DNA from: Mermis nigrescens
Lineage: Eukaryota > Nematoda > Enoplea > Mermithida > Mermithidae
Direction: 5' to 3'
Length of the DNA stretch: 64,000 nt
Assembly (NCBI GenBank): GCA_036768485.1
Contig: JAVLUZ010000769.1
Span: forward strand, 1-64,000
Both the position numbers and the translations under genes were made by a program. This document shows positions 33,980 to 43,600 of this stretch, one piece after another (position 1 is the stretch's first letter; each line of letters starts with the position of its first letter). Under the pieces are notes generated by a model. It saw only the letters and a program-made list of their open reading frames with translations. It was not told the DNA's origin and did no database searches.

Positions 33980-34285
33980 CCTTAGAATAAATTTTATTGA
34001 AAAAGCCGCCGGAAACTATGTTTAACCTTAGTCGAATTTTAAAAAAACTTGCCGTAACCTTATTATATGCTCTACTTGAAACATAACTTTACGGCTTTAA
34101 CCGCAACGCTCAGACAGGATTGACCCTCGTTCGAGAAAAAATTGAGATATGCCCCTGCGAAGCGCAGTGGTTCCGCTCCTTAGCTGAGGTGCGAGAGATC
34201 GGCGGTTCGATCCCTCAAGAGAGCATCTCTTTTTTTCTCGCTCAATTCAGTTATTTATCCCCACAAAGACTGATCATATACCAAA
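33980..34285. other. Non-coding stretch between promoter repeats and right TIR
   Basis: No ORF supported apart from short chance ones. It contains a tRNA-like patch (separate entry). Confidence 0.4.
34172..34228 (+). other. tRNA-like A/B-box sequence
   Basis: TTAGCTGAGG (34,180-34,189) resembles an RNA polymerase III A box, and GGTTCGATCC (34,204-34,213) matches the B-box consensus. Spacing between them is far shorter than in a tRNA gene, and I cannot fold an anticodon arm or a paired acceptor stem. At most it is a tRNA-derived remnant. Confidence 0.25.
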
Positions 34286-34752
34286 TTCCCCTTCTAGCGG
34301 GGTAGCCCCGGGCGGACCCCTGCGGACCCCCGAGCTGACTTGGCTTGAACAGGCTTTGCCTATGTTTTGTGTGTGGCGGACCCCCGAAATACGCTTGCGA
34401 CCCCCTCTCATACTTTTTTTTGGCTTGTCCTTCCCTGTGACAGCGTATCCCTTCTAGCGGGGTAGCCCCGGGCGGGACCCCGCGGGACACCCGCGGGACC
34501 CTCGAGCTGACTTGGCTTGAACGGGCTTCGCCTATGTTTTGTGTGTGGCGGACCCCCGAAATACGCTTGCGACATCCCCTCCTCTATACTTTTTTTGGGC
34601 TTCTCCCTTCCTGTGACTGCGTATCCCTTCTAGCGGGGTTAGCCCCGGGCGGACCCCCGCGGACCCCTGAGCTGACTTGGCTTGAACGGGCTTCGCCTAT
34701 GTTTTGTGTGTGGCGGACCCCGAAATATGCTTGCGACCCCCTCTATACTACT
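34285..34752 (-). repeat. Right terminal inverted repeat of the Polinton, triplicated
   Basis: Three tandem units start at 'ccttctagcggggt' (34,288, 34,449, 34,625), spaced 161 and 176 bp. Each contains 'gagctgacttggcttgaac', 'ttgtgtgtggcgg' and 'cgcttgcgac'. The two inner units still end in an element-terminus-like CTC(C)TC(T)ATAC. Only the outermost ends exactly at CCTCTATACTACT. Confidence 0.85.
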
Positions 34753-34785
34753 AACAAGGCAACCCTACGTTAATTTGACAGATCA

Positions 34786-34793
34786 GATGTTTT
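34786..34793 (+). repeat. hAT target-site duplication, left copy (GATGTTTT)
   Basis: GATGTTTT at 34,786-34,793 is repeated at 35,571-35,578 on the other side of the element. The uninterrupted left arm has AATGTTTT at the matching place (complement near 19,026). Confidence 0.85.
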
Positions 34794-35570
34794 TAGGGTA
34801 CCCAAATGTACTGATTTTATCAGGATTGTACTGATTTTTAGAAGCTCGTCCTGATTCTAAAAATGTCCTGATTTTGTCCTGAAATTCGGGTTCCCGTCCT
34901 GATTTGTCCTGAACTGTTTAACAATTTTAAGATAATCAAGCTGAACGTTAGATAAATTCATCGACATTTATACAACGGCGATTAATTATATTGATAAGTG
35001 CTTCTGCTTAGATAATTATCCTTGTTCAACCAATTGGTTGATGTTAAAAGCTAATATTAAATATGACTAAGTTCAAAAGTTGGCTGAATATTCATTGCCA
35101 AATGTTGCTATGAAAGATTCATTGTTTGATGGAACAAATGACTTAAAGTCATTATTGGAAGCTTCTTCTGATGAATTTAATAATTTGCCGGTCGATAAAA
35201 ATGGTCCACTTTGTTTCAAACCGAAAAATTTGTTGATTTGAAAATTATAATTAGCGTAATTTTTCGATTCCTACATCTAACGTAGCTGTGGAATGAATAT
35301 TTTCCTTGTGCAAAAAGCAGTGGACAGACGATCGAAATCGATCGACTGTTAAAACCGTGAAATGCTTGCTTCAAATTAAAATAAATTATTCTTTATCGTG
35401 TGGTAGAATGTATAAAAAGATTTTGGGTTACAAAAATTTGCTGAATCGAGATGTCATCTAAGAGTAAATACGTGTGAATTTGATGTTTTATTGTAGTAAT
35501 AAAGGTTATTTTAAAAAGTGCTACTTTTTCAAACGTTCTGATTTTGGACCAAAGGTATCTGGGCACCCTA
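34794..35570 (+). mobile_element. 777-bp hAT-superfamily derivative with transposase remnant
   Basis: Ends TAGGGTACCCAAAT and ATCTGGGCACCCTA are inverted repeats with a few mismatches, flanked by an exact 8-bp duplication GATGTTTT, the hAT hallmark. The interior is mostly deleted. It keeps a piece of the hAT dimerisation (hATC) domain. Confidence 0.85.
35258..35451 (+). pseudogene. hAT transposase C-terminal (hATC) fragment
   Basis: One frame reads S-N-V-A-V-E, a stop where the family has Arg, then IFSLCKKQWTDDRNR, and on through VKCLLQIKINYS, with a second frame continuing to LLN. SNVAVER-FS and the WTD-RNR / VK-LL pattern are hATC features, from memory. It is interrupted by a stop and lacks the rest of the transposase. 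Confidence 0.7.
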
Positions 35571-35639
35571 GATGTTTTCAGTCTAAAGTATATGCAACCG
35601 CTGGGTGCACAGTATTCTGACTTTAAGGGGAACATTTTT

Positions 35640-36120
35640 TAAAAAACTGCAACGCACTGGAACTAAAAACCTAACTTTATAGGCACAATCCACACAAATG
35701 CTAAATAAAAGAAAAATTACAGTCAGATTCGTAATGACGTTACATTATACATTTTGAAGAAAAACTTAAGCTTTTGCCAAGCTGTTAAACTCAAGTTAAT
35801 TTTTAATGTAAACTGTGAACAACTACTAGGTGTAAAAGAAAAGATACAGTCAGATTCGCAATCCTTAACTTACGATTATTATTTTGAAAAAATAACGTTT
35901 TGCAACAGTCTGGAAGTAAAATAAATGTATAGTGTAAACTTTGCACAACTACTGGGTTTAGAGAATACTAACAATCAGATTCGTAATCCTCACGTTATAT
36001 AGACCATTCTTTACAAAATTATGCTTCCGCAACGCTCCAGAACTGAAATTAAATTTCACTGTTAACTTTACATATACACCGAGTGTAAAGAAGACTTTAA
36101 TCAGATTCGTAACTCTGTAA
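35640..36120 (-). repeat. Satellite S1, about four units (right arm)
   Basis: Inverted counterpart of 18,430-18,990: blocks 'cagtcagattcgtaat', 'aagcttttgccaagctg', 'gtgtaaactttgcacaact' recur at ~120-130 bp intervals. Confidence 0.7.
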
Positions 36121-36129
36121 ATGCAATCA

Positions 36130-37380
36130 ACATTTAGGAAAAAATTAACTACCTACAATGTTTTGAAGCAAATGAATGTTAGATGGAAACCACTTTCCAC
36201 CACTGTCGAAAGTAAACAAATGCCCCCAAGTGTCTTATCACATTTGATCCCTGGTACAGCTTTAGACTCGAGATCATCTCCGGACTCCTATTCGGAGAAG
36301 TTGGAAGAGAAAACCAGGCAGAAACATGTTTTATACCCCTGATTTTTAACTTTTTTTCCATATTGGCCAATCAAAAAATGGATAGAAATATGTTTTTTTC
36401 AGCCACATTTTATACCCCTGATTTAGAGGTTTTTATCTCCAGAAGTAATTCAATATTGCCTTTTCAAACGCAATTTGCTGCGGCGTGTAGCCATTGAGAC
36501 GAACTTTATTTTAATTCTATTTAACTTGTCCCTATTCAAAGATGGGGAAGCTGGCGAGGACATCTGATACAAAATCTGTCCTTTACACCAACCGCTGAAT
36601 TTTAAAGTTTAAACCACTGAATCTCACTCCGTATTATGTGTAAAAGGAGTTGGTAAGTAGAAAGTAGCACTTAAGTCATTGTGCATTCCTATCTAAAAAA
36701 TCTTTGGACTGATAATCGAATCTGTTTGCTGACATAAGGAAGACAAAAACATTTCGAAAATCTGTTCTACTCCCGCAAATTTTTATACTCTTTGCACACC
36801 CACACAAGAATTGATGGAAAATTTGAAAAAGTAACATCTGAAGTATTTTATCCTCTTCAAATCTATGTCATTAAACTATGTCAGCCAATTACACTGAGTT
36901 GTCTACAATCATTGGAAAATAGCGTCCAAACTTGCTGTATTATATAACTCATCGCCAAGACCTTACACATTCATTACAAGCTTGGTATTGAGTGTAAAGA
37001 TAAAGAAAAAACACCTGCAGCATATTTTTTCAATCGTTTTAAATAAACCGCACCTCCTATTCCTTCTATTTATTTTTACGATTGAGATGTACGTACATAG
37101 CTTCTTTCTGCAGGCTGCACAATATGCTTCGCTTTTTGCGTTTCTGAGAGGAAACCTAATTTTTAAGCATATCATTGGTACTTTTACAGGCACACTTGAC
37201 CATTCATTAGTCCCCTCCACACGTTGGCGTGGGTAAGGATAGAGTTAGACCCTCCAAAAATTCGACAACTCTCAAAATCGATAGATTCCCTTAATTGAAT
37301 TTTCGTATATTTTTTAGAATTCAGCCAAATTATAAACCACCAAGATCCGCACTATTTAGTCGCTGCCCATGTATAGTTCC
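36130..37380. other. Right-arm sequence without a supportable gene
   Basis: Matches 15.2-18.4 kb inverted. ORFs on both strands here (for example 36,963-37,236) have counterparts in the left arm, but frames and starts differ between the copies, so I do not call a gene. Confidence 0.45.
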
Positions 37381-37385
37381 TCATT

Positions 37386-37643
37386 TTGATCCCTTTAGTA
37401 ATACTGAGTTTCGAGTTTACTCTCCTTTTTTGTTTCACATACGCATCAGTAATAGTGCTTGATGTTTGCATAGCAATCCTTGAAACGTCCTTCAATGGGA
37501 GCTCTGTGGCAAAACGATTGAGTGGTTGCTGGTCCAAGACTTGTAATTATGATTCTGACTGCGGCTCAAGCAACAAATATTACTACTATCGTTGTCATAA
37601 TAGCGAAAGATGTTGCGAAATATCTCGATATGAGTATGATTAG
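37386..37643 (+). pseudogene. Small Cys-rich secreted-type peptide ORF, copy 2 (right arm)
   Basis: The frame has a hydrophobic leader-like stretch (LVILSFEFTLLFCFTYAS) followed by a short spacer and a C-terminal domain GCWSKTCNYDSDCGSSNKYY...RCHNSERCC, six cysteines spaced C-x4-C-x5-C-x9-C-x5-CC. There is no in-frame ATG: a TAG lies just upstream of the leader and the frame opens at non-ATG codons, so the start is lost or lies in another exon. The cysteines are conserved in copy 1 (15.0 kb) and partly in the decayed copy 3 (43.43-43.54 kb). The leader plus disulphide-rich domain suggests a secreted defence-type or effector-type peptide. Function unassigned. Confidence 0.45.
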
Positions 37644-38669
37644 CGATTCGCGACGTCGTGTGCCCAATCGATTAGATTTTTTAAATGGGTTCAAGTGTAA
37701 AATTTAGCAATTTTTCACCGTGAACATGTCGACTCCGATTCAATGAAATCAAAGCGGTCAGCCGAGAGTGAAGGTCAACCTGCGATTTTTAGCAGAAGAA
37801 TGGCCTCAAATTCCTCAGGCGAATGCTAAAATGTCTTGAAAGCTATATAAATTACAGTTTTAGCTAATTGTTATGCATTTTTTGCAGTAGATTTTCAATT
37901 TTTCCTTATTTTATCTTGATTCAGCCATATTTTCTCTAGGGAAAATTTTTTCTTTAATTGTGTGAGTTTGGAAGACCCGCACCATCACGTATATGTCTGA
38001 CTAAAATTTATTAGCTCAAGACTGAACCGCGGTTTATTACAATTGTAATTATTTTCATTCCCTGATTTTCCTCTCAAATCGTACATTCCGCTGTTGTCAT
38101 TATTTTTGTCGTATAATCTGGTGATTTGACTACTGATTTGCCTCATGAATGGATATGCGGCTACTTATATAATGATTTTTTTAGGTTGCTTAAATTGTGA
38201 ACTATTTATTTTAATAGGCATTAAACTGACGGCAAAATTGAATAACGAATAACCGATATAACGCAAGCCGTTGCTGACATCAGAATTTCAAACATTTTTA
38301 CAGCTCAAAATTATCCATTCTCATTATTAAAAGTTTACACAGGTATGCGAGTAGGAGAGGGATTTGCAAAGATACTATGTTGAAAGCGGTAGGAAAAGAT
38401 GCAACATTTTTACCCGTAGCATAAATAGCTGAAAATCTTATATTCATCGAAAGAAATCGAAGAAGTGTCGAATTTTTCGCTTAAATCTTAAAGCTAAATA
38501 TTTGTCACACACATCTGGATCTGCGCTAAATTAGCTAGTGTTGATAAATATGCATTCTTTACGCTAGGTACGTTTTTGGAAGGACCAGGATACATGAGAA
38601 TTCGAATATCGTCGAGCAATATCGATGAATAAAAATTCTGACTAAGAAGAGTGAGGAGTTTTCGAAAAA

Positions 38670-39165
38670 AAATCTGGACAAATGAATGCGTTGTTATTTT
38701 ATTTATGAGCGATATGCACAAAGAAAATTCGCTGTCACGTTGTACAGAGAAATCATGAGGCCATAAAGTCCGTGCCAGTTAGGGTTGTAATACTTAATGA
38801 TATTAAAACAAAAAAATCGTTAACGACGTGTATTATGGCCGTCGTTAACCAAGCGATATCTTGTTTCGAAAGTCGTCGTTAACGAAGTCGATATTAATTT
38901 CAATAAGTAATATCATAAAAATAACGTTAGTTTTTCTGTACATGCATTTGATCCTATTTAACTACACACCTAATGCACTAGGTTGCTGAGAAAGCCGCTG
39001 ACCGGATTGGAGGATATTACTACAGACAGGTAGATCCTATCATTCGGGGCGTCTCAATCAGAGGTAAAAGTGTGTAGGGATTTAGGGGTTAAAGTAACAC
39101 GTACTGCATGGGAATTCTGGTAGTCAGGCCAGAAAATTTCAAAAGATGCCTTCTTAGGCTAAAAG
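38670..39165. other. Non-coding stretch with repeated GTCGTTAACGA words
   Basis: Outside the giant duplication. 'cgttaacga' recurs near 38,818, 38,848 and 38,877, and again near 40,822. It could mark the ends of a decayed transposon (about 38.77-40.89 kb), but I could not establish inverted ends. Confidence 0.35.
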
Positions 39166-39177
39166 CTAATAGGTACC

Positions 39178-39443
39178 CACCACAACTGGGCGTGGGGGTA
39201 GATGGTATGCACCCCCCCAGGAACCAAAAATTCCCCCTTCTGAAATTAAAATACCCCCCCCCAGAATTCAATTTTTTGAAAATTTTTCTCGTTTTTTTCG
39301 CAATTTTTTGATGCCAATGGATAGTGCTTGATGAGAAACGTCGAAAAATGGTGTTTTTATAGTCATACCACCATTTTTAAGGCCATTTTTTGACCTTCAA
39401 AAAAATCTTGTTCCCCCAGAATTTTCTTGCTGCCACGTATGGT
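39178..39443 (-). mobile_element. Family A MITE copy
   Basis: ~265 bp, ends 'ctgggcgtgggggt' and 'ttgctgccacgtatgg'. Interior 'gccaatggatagtgcttgat', 'gagaaacgtcgaaaaatgg', 'ccatttttaaggccatttttt' matches the copies at 42.8, 43.2, 56.6, 57.1 and 57.5 kb. Confidence 0.65.
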
Positions 39444-39449
39444 ACCCAC

Positions 39450-41520
39450 ATACCCTAAATGGGCAGCAAGAAAATTATGGAGAACAGAAAATTCGCCCGA
39501 AATTGCCGAAAATCGTCAAAAAATGTTACTATCAATAGAATTTTTTAGGGGTCTAAACTAATCTGCGGAGGGGGTTTCAACTTCCCCTCACTCCCAAATG
39601 TGGTACATACACGTCTAAAACACTGTTATTTACCGGTTATACTGTGCACTTTCTTTTTAGCGCACAAAATCAAAAAATTTTGAAAAAGTATGAAAAAATC
39701 GAGTACATCGAACAGAATATAGTCCAAAAATGTGTATACGGCACTAGGGCGCCGAAAATTGGTGACTCCAGCCAAAAATGCGCTAGAAACGCATAGAAAA
39801 AGTTACTCCTTACAATTTTCAAGGGTTTGCAGCCACATATGATCCTAGGCGGAAGATTAGAGGGCGACGAGTTTTCAACCCCAGAGAATTTTTACCCTAG
39901 CAGAATTTTTTTCACCTTCACATTTCTCGACTTTGTAAAAGTTTCCAGAAATTTTTTTTGAAAATTCGAAGAAAAGGTGCTGTTTTACGCGTTTTTAATT
40001 ATTATTTGCTCTAAAATGTCGAATTGTCGACGCTTCGCGCTGTATACTTATGTTTTGGATATATTTTGTCCAATCCCGTCGCATAGCTCTGGGGAATAAG
40101 GTGTCCGGGCTCCCCAAGTTTCAGAGAAATCGGAAAAATGGGACTTTTTAAAGGTTATTTTGTGCTATTTTTGGCCTTTTTTGGCTTAGTTCCCTCAAAA
40201 TTGACGTTGGTCCCCCAAAAATAGGACGGCCAGCTACGTGCCTGGTCCAATCTGTTCGACTTCTTCCGAAATTTTTGGTTTTATGCTCTCAAAAGATAGA
40301 GCATCGTCAGAAACGCCGAAAACGGTGTTTTTGACGCGTACCCACTATTTTGTAGGCCTAAAAAAAGCACAAAATCAGCCTTAGAATCACGATGGTGTGC
40401 ATGTCTGGTCAAAATCACCCAACCTTCAACAAGAAGACGTTATATTTTACTCCCCTCATAATCTGAAAAAGCTACCACAAGGGTCAGTGACCCCTAGAAT
40501 TAAATTTTTGGCGTATCGGGATTTTTGTCGGTTGCTACCCTTCTCTCCAGAGTTGGGCTGCTGCCCAAGTATGAGTCGTACACTAAGCCATTGCGGAAAA
40601 CGCGTTGTTCAGAATATCAGCCATTTGTCCACGATTTGATTTAATGGTGAGAAAGCCGTCTCTTATTTCGCTTTACACTGATTGGTTGAATTGTTAATGC
40701 TTTTATATGGCCTAACTGTAAAAATTTCGAGAATTTAGAAACAGACTAAAGATTAATGATAAAAATATGTAAACATGAAAAATGTAACGATATTTTTTAA
40801 GACGCCGTTCTCGTTAACGAAACTTTTTTTCCTGAAAAATAATCGTTACCGAAAACAAAAACGACATCCTTTTACACTAACGATAACAACGCGCTACAGC
40901 CAATGTTCTTCGCGTTTGGCTTAATTATTTTGTAGAGTTTAATGTTTAATTTTGCTTTGCATGTCCTCTCATGAATGACATGCTTCTTAAGGATGAATGC
41001 GATCACTTTCAAATAACCTCAAGATTTCTGTTTACTTTTTTACGGTTACTGTCGATGAAATTAATAAATTTACTAAAGAGTATAAAGCTATAAAGGTGAC
41101 TAAAAATTCTAAAGTTGTAAGCTAAAGGTAATACATATACCGAAGTATAATTCATAAACCAAAGTCTTCATGATTTCGTAAATATTTGGACATGATGATT
41201 GAATTCGATAATGCAAACAGTAGCCTATAAACTTATTTACTTTAATTCAACAGGAAGGCTTAGTTCCTCAGGATATGACGTATTTTAAAAAACGTGCATA
41301 TATCACCGTAGGCAGGTTAAAATCACTTATTGTACTGTGAAAGAAAATTTTAACCTTGAAATTTATTATTCCATAGTTTTATTTCCACCCGAACCCGGAC
41401 AACGATTGAATTTTATGGGTTTAATAGGGCAAAAGTGGCTAAGGTATCAATTATCTAATTTGAAAAATTGCAAGATTTAAAGGAAAATTTAGGATTCTGT
41501 GCGTGGGGTCTGACTTTACC
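39450..41520. other. Repeat-rich non-coding stretch
   Basis: Holds a diverged family B copy (about 39,640-39,850 with 'cgaacagaatatagtccaaa' and 'cactagggcgccgaaaatt') and a truncated inverted MITE family D end (about 40,140-40,250, 'ggccagctacgtgcctgg'). 40,640-41,520 is AT-rich with nothing recognised. Confidence 0.45.
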
Positions 41521-41579
41521 AACTAACAAAATCCCCAAGCACAAAGTGCGATTGTATCTCGTACTCCATACTGGCTTAC

Positions 41580-41885
41580 CTGAAACATTTCGTTTGATTT
41601 TCTGGCAATTGAAATATTGACAATTTTAGCAGTGCACTCAAGCTTATCTAAGATCACTAGCAAATACACAGATGAGGCCCGAACCCCCATTTCTAGTTCA
41701 CTCTTGCACGGTCTATCGTGTGTCGCTACACTACCGTAAGAGTAAGCATTCACAAATACGATTAGCAAAAATAAATAATGGAAATAGGCTAGAACGTAGA
41801 ATAATAAAAATAAATAACATTGCCGATCAAGAACAACGCCAATAAATCGACGCCAAAACTGACGCCGACCAGGCCGAGAAATCAA
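41580..41885 (-). other. Possible host exon: hydrophobic leader plus splice donor
   Basis: On the minus strand an open frame has a strongly hydrophobic stretch (CYLFLLFYVLAYFHYLFLLIVF), then RPCKSELEMGVRASSVYLLV, and ends at TTTCAG/GTAAGC, a good splice donor (intron would start at 41,579). No in-frame ATG precedes the hydrophobic part, and a TGA lies just upstream of the open stretch. It could be an internal exon, a relic of a signal-peptide exon, or chance. I do not recognise the family. Confidence 0.25.
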
Positions 41886-41889
41886 CTGA

Positions 41890-42655
41890 CTCTTTTGTCA
41901 CAACCGCAATGAATGCAACAAAAAATCGTTCAAAATAATCGTTTCTATGAGGGAATGAACAGTTTAGATTATGTTTCTCTTTTGCAAGCCACTTAATATG
42001 CTTCGATTTTAGCGTTGTTTACAGGAAGTCATAATTTTGCAGATCCGGATGATTTTTGCAAGCATATATGAGTGTACCTAGTCCCCATTTTTTAAGTTCT
42101 CAAAAATACGTGTTTCCAAGTATATTCGTCCATCTTGTTTCATTGGAGCATTTTTCTATGCTAATCTATAATACTTTATTTATACTTATTCAATTAATTG
42201 TCTGTGGCTTGCTAAATGAACTAGGACAATAGCATGTTGTTTATTATGATTTAAACGCACGCTATGCTAATATTATTAACAAAAATAGAAAGCGAACAGA
42301 TTCCAGGGGTTAAAATTTTCAAATTCCAATAGTCTACCATAACCTGCAAGGGTATTTCAGATTCTCTGGTACAAGCCCCAACAAGCCCACCCCCCGCATA
42401 ATTACGTCTGGCGGAAGTTTATACCTACTTTCTCCTGTTTTGGCGTCAGAATAGGCTGTTGTCTTACTTTGCACGTATTTGTTATTGGCTTGCTCATTAA
42501 TCTCGAGCTATCTCATATATTTAGGTGTGCTTAATTGTTTGCATGCCTGTTTAGTACCTTGCCGAGATGAAGTCGACCTTGCTGGGTCGTGCGTAGAAAA
42601 TTTATTTATAGAAAATTAGTAAATGAATTTAAGCGACGTCTTTCATTTCAAATGA
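41890..42655. other. Non-coding stretch, nothing recognised
   Basis: Contains 'tatattcgtccatcttgttt' and 'attggagcatttttctatgct' (42,120-42,160), similar to the arm sequence near 19.8 and 25.5 kb, so it may belong to the third copy of the duplicated unit. Confidence 0.35.
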
Positions 42656-42818
42656 TCACTTCTTTTATAAGACGAAGCTATTCATGTTGTTTGCTTTTGC
42701 CACTGAGCTGCAACTTCCATCTGCTCCGCTCAATATACTTCGACTTTCGCGTTTCAGAAATCTAATTTTTTTAACAGGTTCTTATACATGCGTAAGTTTT
42801 TATAGTCTCCACCACAGA

Positions 42819-43045
42819 TGGACAGCATTAAATCTCTGGGAGGGGTGCAAGATTTGTCAAAGGTCAGAAAATTACATTAAAAATGATGGTGCGGCGAAAA
42901 ATCACCATTTTTCAACGTTTCTCATCGAGCACTATCCATTGGCATCAAAAACTTGCGAAAAAACCAAAAAAAATCAAAAATTGAATTCTGGGTCATTTTG
43001 GTATCTGGGGGGGTGCATTTCCAAACCTCCCCCTAGCCCATGATT
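42819..43045 (+). mobile_element. Family A MITE copy
   Basis: From 'cacagatggacagcatta' to 'cctagcccatgattgg', with the family interior in plus orientation ('gtttctcatcgagcactatc', 'ccattggcatcaaaaactt'). Confidence 0.65.
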
Positions 43046-43171
43046 GGTCTCCTCCCGTGCATTCTTCTCTTAGCTCTATCGGAGCAGTTTCTTTCGCTAA
43101 AGCATAAATAATATCGTGCAAGATATTTGCCTAGCGATCAATAAAACGCCCGCCGATAGCTCGGTAACGAG

Positions 43172-43406
43172 CACAACTGGGCGTGGGGGTTTGGTGGGAT
43201 ATGCACCCCCTCAGAAACCGTAATACTCCCCGGAATTCAATTTTGAAAATTTTTTGTTTCTTTGCAATTTTTTGACGCCAATGAATAATGCGGATGAGAA
43301 ACGTTGAAAAATTGTTTTTCGTTATACTCCCATTTTAAGGCCATTTTTTGATCCTTTGAAAAATTTTGCACCCTCCCCAAGAATTTTAGTGCTGCCCACC
43401 TATGGC
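43172..43406 (-). mobile_element. Family A MITE copy
   Basis: From 'caactgggcgtgggggttt' to 'gctgcccacctatgg', inverted relative to the copy 125 bp to its left, so the two could form a hairpin. Confidence 0.65.
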
Positions 43407-43429
43407 AACGAGAGCTGAATCGATTGAGT

Positions 43430-43600
43430 TCTGGTTCGTCCAAAAGTGTTATTCAGCCTGAGACTGCGAATCAGACGACCAGTGAGCTTACTATCGGTGT
43501 TCTAATAATAAGAAGTGTTGCTAAATATCTCGAATATGTGAATTAGCAATTCAATGTCGTTTTGTGCACATTGATTTTTTCTTAGAAGTAAGTGTAAATG
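43430..43600 (+). pseudogene. Small Cys-rich peptide ORF, copy 3 (decayed)
   Basis: One frame reads CYSACDCESDDQ, then frame-shifted YYRCSNNKKCC-like sequence, matching copies 1 and 2 in cysteine order. Stops interrupt it. Confidence 0.4.

Larger units (their letters stand above)
25669..34752 (-). mobile_element. Complete 9,084-bp Polinton/Maverick lacking capsid genes
   Basis: Ends are exact inverted repeats AGTAGTATAGAGG ... CCTCTATACTACT, with the 5'-AG...CT-3' termini typical of Polintons. AACAA flanks both ends (25,664-25,668 and 34,753-34,757), and the opposite arm of the giant duplication has the empty site CTTGTTTG at 19,061-19,068. Gene order on the minus strand is PolB, retroviral-type integrase, pX-like protein. 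I found no adenain-type protease, FtsK/A32 packaging ATPase or jelly-roll capsid gene, and the length is well below the 15-20 kb usual for full Polintons. Between PolB and integrase lie two iteron-like arrays and a duplicated PolB 3' end. Confidence 0.85.
23375..38670 (-). repeat. Right arm of giant inverted duplication, split by later insertions
   Basis: Inverted counterpart of 13,968-21,990. Removing the Polinton (25,669-34,752) and the hAT element (34,794-35,570) leaves about 5.4 kb matching the left arm in order from the spacer outward to 'ctgactaagaagagtga' near 38,640. Arms are clearly homologous but diverged by many substitutions and indels, so the duplication is not recent. Confidence 0.8.

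Noticed and set aside
34251..34773. ORFs over the triplicated TIR
   Set aside because: They follow the GC-rich repeat units and are not conserved in frame between units or in the left TIR.
36963..37236. Opposed ORFs conserved as sequence in the two arms (also 15,351-15,587)
   Set aside because: Frames are shifted and starts differ between arms, so conservation reflects the duplication, not coding.
38772..40890. Possible decayed transposon bounded by CGTTAACGA words
   Set aside because: No convincing inverted ends or target duplication could be aligned.
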